Below are positions 1-9,500 of a stretch of DNA of 14,496 nt, one piece after another. The first letter of the stretch is position 1, and every line of letters starts with the position of its first letter. The translations under genes were made by a program, and so were the position numbers. The DNA lies in NCBI GenBank assembly GCA_903911455.1, contig CAIWDQ010000253.1, positions 1 to 14,496 on the forward strand. The letters run 5' to 3'. The stretch comes from an uncultured bacterium. Lineage in GTDB: Bacteria; Bacteroidota; Bacteroidia; Bacteroidales; JACABE01. The notes below the pieces were generated by a model. The model was not told the origin of the DNA and did not search any database. It was given only the letters and a program-made list of their open reading frames with translations.

Positions 1-111
1 ATGCCCGAAAGTTTTACTATTTAATTGGTTGTTTCGTAGCACTAAATTAGGTGAAATTTTCCAGTTGTCAAATATTGTGCAAGATACTTTTGCACAATAT
101 TTTGATGACTT
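1..111. other. Left-edge segment without a recognisable gene
   Basis: In the frame of the downstream beta-helix fragment this stretch carries many stops, including two adjacent TGA codons at 103-108, so it cannot be the missing upstream part of that gene. One other forward frame is open from base 2 to a TAA at 116-118 (38 codons, containing LGEIFQLSNIVQ), but I do not recognise it and the start is off the window. The main structure is the inverted repeat described separately. It may be genuine flanking DNA or a mis-assembled contig end. Confidence 0.5.
65..108. repeat. Quasi-palindrome (inverted repeat) at the left edge
   Basis: Left arm 71-82 (AATATTGTGCAA) is perfectly complementary to right arm 90-101 (TTGCACAATATT). 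Pairing extends inward by a G-T and an A-T pair to a loop of about three bases (85-87). It extends outward to about 65 and 108 if one extra T in the right arm is bulged. There is no GC-rich stem followed by a T-run, so it is not a typical terminator. The right arm ends just where the beta-helix reading frame opens (109). It could be an operator-like site, a mobile-element end or a fold-back chimera; the sequence does not decide. Confidence 0.6.
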
Positions 112-480
112 TTGTTAATAACTAGCTTGCGGATATTAGGTAATAACTTAACTTTTGCCAATAGTAGTAATGCTCTACCTTATGGCAGTAATGTTGGAAG
201 TGGGAATATTGTAGGTGCAGATCCTAAATTTGCAAGCTTTCCTGTAGTAGGTAGCGGTTTCTCATGGTCATATGATTTTGTTCTATTAGCCGGTTCACCT
301 GCAATAGGCACTGGTACTAATGGCACTAATATCGGTTTAACTGGTGGGAATGCTCCGGTAGTGCATAATTTATTTGGAAATTCAAAATTACCTGTAGTTA
401 CATCTATTACTGTGCCTGTATCATCGGTACCTGTAGGTGGAACTCTTCAGATAAATCTTAAAGCAAATACCCGTAAATAA
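112..480 (+). CDS. C-terminal fragment of a parallel beta-helix surface protein (probably truncated)
   Basis: The 122 residues read like the last coil and tail of a Bacteroidetes right-handed beta-helix (choice-of-anchor/polymorphic outer-membrane-like) protein. GNNLTFANSS is followed by GSGNIVGADPKF, then the hallmark DFVLLAGSPAIGTGTNGTNIG, and a beta-strand tail VPVGGTLQINLKAN. Such proteins are normally several hundred residues and have an export signal; here neither is present. The only start is a TTG at 112, and two stops in the same frame lie immediately upstream (103-108). I therefore infer a 5'-truncated remnant or a mis-join near base 110, not a complete small gene. The stop is 19 bases before the giant ORF, in the same direction, so an intact version could have been co-transcribed with it. 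Expression of this fragment is doubtful. Confidence 0.6.
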   Translation: MLITSLRILGNNLTFANSSNALPYGSNVGSGNIVGADPKFASFPVVGSGFSWSYDFVLLAGSPAIGTGTNGTNIGLTGGNAPVVHNLFGNSKLPVVTSITVPVSSVPVGGTLQINLKANTRK

Positions 481-499
481 CATTTTCATACTACTTTTT

Positions 500-577
500 A
501 TGAAAATAAAAAACCTTAAGGTCATACTCTGGCTTTTATGGTTTTGTATATTATTGCAGCTTCAGACTGCTAATGGA
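500..577 (+). other. Sec signal peptide of the giant protein
   Basis: Residues 1-26 have a basic start (MKIKNLK), a hydrophobic core (VILWLLWFCILL) and a small-residue cleavage region with A24 at -3 and G26 at -1, predicting cleavage before Q27. C16 lies inside the hydrophobic core without an L-[AS]-[GA]-C lipobox, so a lipoprotein is unlikely. Confidence 0.85.
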
Positions 578-3500
578 CAAAACCTTACACGAGCAGAGTA
601 TTACTTCGATTCTGACCCGGGAGGTGGTATGGGTACACCAATTTCCGGCTTTGTAATTGATACCGCAGTAAATTATACTTTTACTGCTAATGTGTCAGGA
701 CTAAGCGTGGGTTATCACACACTATATGTAAGAGTTAAGGATAGTAGTAGTCAATGGAGTATTGTTGCGCCTCAGCTCTTTTATGTATTTCCTTTCGCTT
801 CCTACCCAGTGGTCATCTCTAATACATTACGGCTTTCAAAAGCAGAATATTTTATTGATAGTGATCCAGGGCAAGGTAATGGAATTTCAATGTTTATTTT
901 TTCTAACGACAGCCTCAATCAAGCCTATACCATAAATACTTCCGCTCTTTCGGTTGGTACTCATATTATTGGTATAAGGGTTATGGATATTGGTGGAATA
1001 TGGAGTGTCATTAATTCAAAGCAATTCAACGTTATCAATACTTCATGTTCGCCTCCCCATGCTCTCTTTACTTACGATACTGTTAATTCGGGGAATATTA
1101 CTCATTTTACAAATCTATCAACTAATGTAAATGTTGGGACTACATATTTATGGAAAATTATTCGCTCAACTGATACAATAACCGCAACTACTAATAATTT
1201 TCAATATACTTTTACGAACCCAGGTTTTTATGATGTTATTTTAAAAGTTAGTAATAGTGATACATGTACTTCATATTGGCAACAAAAAGTTATAGTAGGT
1301 CCATTATTGTCTCAAAATATAATTGTAACCGGCAATACTGTTTTATGTAATGGTGATAGTGTTTCATTGCAAGCACCTAATGGTTCAAATTATTTATGGA
1401 GTAATGGTGCTATAACTAAAACAATTATTGTTAAAACTTCAGGTGTTTATCAGGTAATTTACGTTGATCTAAATAATAATAATGTAGCTTCAAATCAAGT
1501 AAAAGTTATAGTTAAACCTACTTTAGATTTTACTATTACAGTAAGTTCTGCAAATAATAGCATGGCTAATGGTAGTGCATATGCAACTCCCACAGGAGGT
1601 AGTAATATTAATTACCAATACAGTTGGTCAACTGGACAAACGGCACCAATGGTTTCAGGTTTAGTTCCGGGTTATTATTCATTAACAGTTAGTGATGGAG
1701 TTTGTCCTGTTACAAAGAGCTACTTTATGCCTAATTCAACAGCTACTCCACATGGTATAGTGGCTGCCGAATATTATATTGATGATATAAGTCAACCTGC
1801 TCAAAGCCTGATTGTAAGTTTTGATGATACAATTAGTAGTTTCTGTAATATTCCAATGATTGGGGTTAGCGAGGGATTTCATCAATTATATGTCAGAGTA
1901 AAAGATTCAAGTGGTTTATGGAGCACTATGAGTGGAATTCAGTTTTTTATAAATCAAATTGATACACTTGATTTTCCAGTTGCCGAAACTATTCATCAGA
2001 TCGTTAAAGGTGAGTACTTTTTTGATAATATTGATCCGGGTGTGGGCAAAGGAACTCCATTAGCAGGATTAATCTCTGCTGAAATAATTAATCAGAACTT
2101 TAATATATTGCTTCCTGATTCATTAAAACAAGGGTTTCATTATATTGCTTTCCGTACATTTGATGAGAGATATGGTTGGAGTATTGTATATAATCAATTG
2201 ATTTATATCAACCCTCTTACTGATGCATTTCCATCAATTACAGATATAAGATATAAGATAGTTCAAGCAGAATATTTCTTTGATTCCGAACCGGGAATTG
2301 GCAATGGCATTCCATTAAGCATTATTCCGGGCGATTCACTAAACATGAGTTTCACAGCTGACATTTCAAGTTTACTTATTGGCTCTCATAAAATATTGGT
2401 AAGAGTAAAGGACTTGTCAAATAAATGGAGTGTAGTTAATACATTTACATTTAATATAGTTGCCCCAATTGCTTGTACAACACCCGTTCCTAACTTTACA
2501 TTCTCTTTTGCATTAGCAGGACAGCCTGTAGTTTTTGGAAACACGTGTTCAAATATTAATGGTTCAACAACGTATTCATGGGATATCTTTAATGATAACA
2601 CTACTGATTTTACTACTTTTTCCTGTACTATAGTATTTCCTACAGCAGGAATTTATCCGGTAAAACTTACAGTAAGTAATGGAGGAAATTGTATTAGTAA
2701 CGTGATTCATAATGTTACAATTGGTGCTATTTTGCCAAATCAGATAACAGCAAGTCCTTCTACAGAGTTTTGTGCAGGCGATAGCGTTTTATTAACAGCT
2801 CCTTCTGGTAGTAATTATCAATGGACAAATGGGGCAATAACCCAAAGTATTGTTGTAAAATCATCAGGGAATTATCAAGTTGTCTATACTGACTTAAATA
2901 ATATTAGTACATTCTCAAATGTGTTAGCTGTTCAAGTTAATCCACAAATGAATGTTATACTTGATATTAATAACTCGAGCAATGGCTTAGCTAATGGTAG
3001 TGTTTCAGTACTTGTTAGCGGAGGAAGTAGCTGGATTTATCAATATTTGTATTCAACAGGCGAAACTTTACAAACTGCATCAAATTTAAGTGCTGGTAAT
3101 TATTTTGTTCAGATTAATGATGGGAAATGTCCTATAATTAAGAATTTTGCGATAAATAATGTTGTTAATACTACTTCTGGTATTGTTTATGGGGAATATT
3201 ATATTGATACAATTCCTGATCTGGGAACACCTACAACTTTTTTTGTTTATCAAAGCGATACAGTAGGAGCATATCTTCATATCCCAATGAATGGATTGAC
3301 ACTCGGTATGCATAATGTTATTATTAGAGTTAGAGAAATTAGTGGCTTATGGAGTATTCCTGTAGAGTATATGTTTTTTGTAAACGATACTATACCTGTA
3401 ATAAATTCAAATCAAAATATTAACATTACAAATGCAGAATATTTCTTTGATAATAATGACCAAGGCCCTGGTAATGGCATTCAGATTGCATCAATATTTC

Positions 3501-6500
3501 CAAATACGTCAATAAATCATAATTTAATTGTACCTACTACAGGTTTAAATGGAGGGTTTCACACTATTTCATTCAGAGTAAGGGACGAACTTAATAATTG
3601 GAGTGATGTTCTGACGCAGTTAATTTATATTAAAACTGAAGTCATAAATCCACAGTTAGATAGTACTCAATATTCACTAGTATTAGCTGAATATTATATT
3701 GATACTGATCCTGGTCAGGGTAAAGGTGTCCCAGTTTCAATTACACCTGGATTTACAATTAATGAAAACTTCTCAGTAGATGCATCTGCTTTAAATATCG
3801 GAAATCATTATATTTGTGTACGTGTAAAGGATTTGAAAAACAGATGGAGTGTTGTAAAAGGTCAAATTATATCAGTTGTAGCACCTAATGGTTGCGAAAC
3901 TCCTTATGCTGATTTCTCATATTTTCAGGCAAATGCTGGTTTTTCAGAAAATTTCTCTAATTTATCTAGTCATATAAATGCAAATAGTCAGTATAGTTGG
4001 TATTTAACTAATAATAGTATTCCTGATTATACTACTTTTAATGCAAGTTATATTTATCAGGCACCTGGTATTTATGGAGTAACACTTAATATAAGTAATG
4101 GTAGTAATTGCCAATCTACAGTAATAAAACAGGTGACAATTGGTCCTATAATTCCAAATATAATTACTGTTACAGGTAATTTAGTAATTTGTTCAGGAGA
4201 CTCTGTTTTATTAACAGCTCCTCAAGGATCAAATTATTACTGGCCAACATCTGAAACCTCTCAAAGTATTACTGTAAAAACTTTAGGTATTTATCAAGTA
4301 GTTTATACTGATATTTATGGCTATACAAGAGTATCTAATTCAGTTAATGTTGTTGTAAACCCACTTATTAATATTTTAAGCACAATTAATCCTGCTAACA
4401 ATGGTTTAGCTAATGGAAGTGCCGGTTTAATGGTATCTGGTGGTAATAGTTTTGTATATTCTTATTCTTGGTCAACAGGTGATACACTTCCTTCAATTTC
4501 TGGAGTATTACCAGGCAATTACAATGTAACTGTAAGCGATGGTGTATGTCCTGTTAATTTACCAATAGTTATTCCAAATAACATAAATCAGATCACAGGT
4601 ATTATTGGTGCTGAGTATTTCTATGATTCAGATCCGGGTGTTGGCATGGGTGCTTCAATACCAGTTTCTATGGGTGATACTATCAATAGTTTTGTAAATG
4701 CAAGTACTGCAGGATTAAGTGTTGGTTTGCATAGTCTATATATTCGAGTAAAAGAAATGTCAGGATTGTGGAGTATAATAGGTAATCAATATATATTTAT
4801 TTATCCACCTGTTGTTCCTAATTCAAATTCAGATACTTTGCCTTATATTATAGCTGCTGAATATTTTTACAACACTGATCCTGGAGTTGGTAATGGTACA
4901 TCAATACCAATCCCTATTCCTTCTTCAAGTATTGATCTTACAACAAATATATCTTCAGTAGGAACTAATTTTGGTAGTAATGTCTTAGCTATAAGAGTGC
5001 TGGATAGTAAAAAGGTCTGGAGTGTAATAAACGCAAAATCATTCATGTTGTGTAATCCACCATCTAAACCGATTGTAAGTGCTGATACTACTGTATGTTC
5101 AAGTTCATCTCTTACATTAAGAGCAGGATTAATTACAGGAGTTACATATTCATGGACTGGTCCTAATGCATATACTTCTGCTGTTCAGAATCCTGTTTTA
5201 ACTAATGTTCAGACTAGTCAAAGTGGTTACTATAAGGTTTTTGCTGTTAATAATGGAAATTGTTATAGTAAGCCCGACAGTATTAATTTATCCGTTAATA
5301 GTATTCCGACTAAACCGGGAATTATTACAAGTCAGACTACAGCTTGTTTAAATGACACCGTATTATTATATGTCCCATTAATAACAGGTGCAAGTAGCTA
5401 TATTTGGAATATTAGTGTTCCTCACACTGTTATTGCTGGAATTAATAGTAATACAATTGCTGTGAAATTTGATACTGCAATGGCATCAATACCTATTTCA
5501 GTTAAAGGACAAAGTATTTGCGGAACAGGCATTGTTTCTGATATTTTCTATATTTCTACTAACTCATTGACACCTGCAAATGCAGGAGCTATTTCAGGTC
5601 CTTCTACTGTTTGTCAGTTACAGAATGATGTTGTTTATTCAGTTCCTGTTATTAATAATGCTCAAATGTATGTATGGAGTGTGCCTTTGGGTGCATTTAT
5701 AGTTTCAGGGCAAGGGACCAGAACAATTCATGTTAACTTCCAATCAAATTCAATATCTGGAAACTTTAGTGTATTTGGCAGAAATTCATGTGGTGATGGT
5801 TTAACATCTGCAAGTTTCCCTGTTACAGTTAATTTCTTACCTGAAGTAACTCAAGGAAGTTATGCTAATGTATGTTATAATGGTAATAATATAGCTTTAA
5901 CTGCTGGATCTCCATCAGGTGGAGTCTATTCAGGTCAGGGTGTACTGAATGGGATTTTTAATCCATCTATTGCAGGTACTGGACCACATACTATACAATA
6001 TTTATATACCAGTTCAACTGGTTGTAAAGATTCTGCTACTTCTGTAATAAATGTTTCATTAATTGTTTCAGACTCTGGTATAGTATCGGGTCCAACTACA
6101 GTTTGTCAAAGAAATACAGGTGTTCCCTATTCAGTTAATCAAATACCAAATGCAACATCTTATATCTGGATATTACCTAATGGGTTTACTGGTCAAAGTT
6201 CTACTAACACAATTATATTAAATATTGACTCTTTAGCTTTAAGTGGATTTATTAAAGTAAAGGGTGCAAACTATTGTGGTAATGGTCCTGAAGTATCATA
6301 TTATGTAAATGTGAATGCTGCTCCTGTAATTACTCAATATGCTTCTCCTCAAACTAGATGTAATAATGGATCTTTAAGTTTTATCGCATCTAAGTCTACT
6401 GGATCTAGTATTCAATGGTCAATTGATAACTTCCTAAATATTGCTGCTGTTGGTGATACTTTTATTATCCCAAATGTACTTCAGGGTACAAGTGTTTTAG

Positions 6501-9500
6501 TATCATATAGAGCTACCAATCTTACTACAGGATGTCAAAGTAGAGTTTATACAACAACAGGTACTGCTTATTCTATTCCACAAATTTTATCAGTTATTGG
6601 TGATTCAGTTTGTGATTATGGAAGCGTGACTTTAAGTGCTGTAACCTCAGCAGGAACTATAAATTGGTATTCTCAATATACTGGAGGTACTCCAATTGCT
6701 ATAGGTTCTGTATTTAATACGCAAATTTCAACAACAACAACTTATTATGTTGAAGCATTAAATAATTCATGTGTGTCAAATGGAAGAGTTGCTGTAAATG
6801 CAGTTAGAAAAACAGTACCTACTACACCTTTAGTAAATGTACAGAATTATTGCGGATACTCAATACTTTCAACTAGTGCAAATGGAATGTTATTGTGGAA
6901 TACAGGTGCTAGCACTTCTTCAATTAATGTTTCCAATGCCGGAACTTATACTATTACTCATAAAGTAAATGGCTGTGTAAGTGCACCTGGAAGTGGAATT
7001 GCTGCTCCAATATTAGTTATAAATCAAATTGTAACAATTAATGCTAGTGTCAACCCAGTTAATAAAGGGAATTCTGTAACTTATACTGCTAATGTTAATA
7101 CTCCTTCAGTTGGACAAACTTTTAACTGGTATGTTAATAATATTTTACAAAATTCTTCAACTTCTAATGTATATACATATATACCATTAGTAGGTGATTC
7201 TGTTAAATGTACAACTTTACCAATTGGTTGTTATACTGGTGGAACTTCAAATCAAATTAATCAAATAGTAATTTTACCTTTCCCTCCTACTGGAGGTGGT
7301 CATATTACTGGATTAAATCCAGTTTGTAAAGGACAATCAGGTGTAGTTTATACAGTAACTCCTATAATTAATGCGACTTCTTACATCTGGATTCTTCCAA
7401 ATGGATATACTGGCATAAGTACCTCGCCAAGTATTACAATTAATTTTAGTAGCACTGCTGTATCTGATACTATCAAAGTAAAAGGTCATAATTATCTCGG
7501 TGATGGGCCTACTGTGTCTTTATTTATTGTTGTAAATACAGTGCCATTAAGTGCCGGTAATATTATTGGTGATTCAATAGTTTGTCAAGGTCAAAGTAAT
7601 GTATTTTATTCAACTTCTTACATTACAAATGCTACTTCTTATGTTTGGACTTTCCCTTCTGGTGCTAATGGTTCAAGTACTACTAATTCAGTATATGCTA
7701 ATTATAGTACATCTGCCATATCTGGAAATGTAACAGTAAAAGGTAATAATGTTTGCGGTGATGGACAAGCATTCAACAAAGCAATTAACGTTAACTTACT
7801 TCCATATGCTCCTGGTACTATTACAGGTATAACAAATGTTTGCCAAGGACAGGATACTGTTACTTATTCAGTACCTGTAATTACTAATGCAACTTATTAT
7901 ACATGGACATTGCCTAATGGTGCAACTGGAACTAGTTATACTAATAGTATTAAAGTTAGCTTTAATAGTTCTGCTTCTTCAGGATACATTTCTGTAAAAG
8001 GTCATAATTTATGTGGTGATGGAAGTTCTTCATATCTGTACATCAACTTAAATCAATTATCTATAGCTGCTACTGAAATAAGTGGTAACGCATCGTTATG
8101 TATTGGTGAAAGCACAACACTTAATATAATTGGTGGTTCATTAGGTGCAAATGCAAGTTGGAAATGGTATACTGGTAGTTGTGGAGGTAATCTTGTTGGA
8201 ACAGGAACTTCTTTACAAGTTAATCCGGTTATTACTACTACTTATTATGTTCGGGCTGAAGGCTCTTGTAATAATACTTTATGTTTTAACCAAACTATTA
8301 TTGTAAGTATCAACCATGTGCCAAGTTTAGATTTTACCGGTAATACTGGATTTGTTACACATCTTGTAAATCCTGCAGATGGAACTCCCACAGATCTATA
8401 TCGTTTTGAAGTTAAATATACAGATGTTGATAGCAATTTGCCCTCAGCAACTTATCCTAGATTACAATTAGATTTCGAAGGTAATGGAGCATATACAAAT
8501 TCTAATGATAGGTTATTTTTTATGCAAGAAGTAAATCCTAGTGATAGTGATGTAACTAATGGAAAGAACTATTATTATATTGCATCTGCTTTACCTGAAT
8601 CACAGAATTGGAAAACTCTTATTACAGTGACTAACCAGGGTGGTTGTTCATCTAAAATCGGACCATTAAGTGAACCAAACATTGTTAGATCTGCTGATAT
8701 TACAATTTTTGCAAATGATATTACATTTTCTAATACTAATCCTAGTCCTGGTGATTATATTACTGTTAATGCTGTAATTCATAATTATTCGGGTAGAAGT
8801 GCAAATAACTTTGTAGTTCATCTGATAAATCAATTTGATACTACTGCTTTTTATCCTGATAAAACTGTTCTTCTATTACCAGCTTATAGTTCTACAACTG
8901 TTTCCTGGGTAATACAAACGCCATTAAATCCTGCTTGGTGTCCTATGCAGGTATTTATTGACTGGACTAATGTATTAATTGAACCAAATGAGTTAGATAA
9001 TCAAGCAATAAGACCATTTAAGAATGGGAATTATAATTTGCCGGGGAAAATAATAATAACGGCAAATGCAAACCCATCTGTTGCTTTGTCAGGTTCTGGC
9101 ATTAGTGTTTGTGGTAATGCATATTATATTGGAACTGCTGTTAAATTAATTGATTCATCATGTGCTGGTGCAACTGTTACATATAATGTTATTGAAACTG
9201 GACAAACAGGATCTACTTATACTAATTCTCATGGTGATTATTGCTTCTCATTCACAGGGCCAATAACTGCTGGTATTTATCATGTTCATGCACATATTAC
9301 AGATTATACTTTAGATGGTGATACAACAACTACTTTTCAAATAGTTGCACCTCCTCCATCACAAGTGTGTGTAGGACCCGATTTAGTTACTTCTATATCA
9401 TTAAGTCCCGGAATTAATCATTGCTATAGTTACTACTGTACGGTTATACGTGCAGGGATGTCATTAACAGGAACGGCTACTGTAACAAATGAAGGAAATG

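Noticed and set aside
85..92. TACTTTTG as a Bacteroidetes -7 box (TAnnTTTG), with a TTG at 65-67
   Set aside because: It sits inside the palindrome, spacing is short, the consensus is weak in AT-rich DNA, and the segment may not belong to this locus.
2..118. 38-codon forward frame at the left edge as the 3' end of a gene
   Set aside because: No recognisable motif, it is partly made of the palindrome, and the contig end is suspect.
530..560. Lipoprotein signal because of C16 in the leader
   Set aside because: The preceding residues (LLWF) do not form a lipobox and the cysteine lies within the hydrophobic core; a type I cleavage site follows at G26.
2386..2601. 71-codon open frame on the minus strand inside the giant gene
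   Set aside because: It lies opposite AEY/PKD-coding sequence, has no recognisable motif and no signal for its own expression; it is a shadow of the forward gene.
3086..3313. 75-codon minus-strand open frame with several cysteines
   Set aside because: It is antisense to super-repeat copies 2/3; the Ile/Asn/Cys composition is that expected from the complement of the AT-rich forward codons.
584..5050. CRISPR or DNA-level satellite array
   Set aside because: The periodicity is at protein level with diverged DNA, continuous coding and no short identical repeats with unique spacers.
8245..8436. 63-codon minus-strand open frame
   Set aside because: It is antisense to the Ig_7-like and DxD-rich modules, with no family resemblance.
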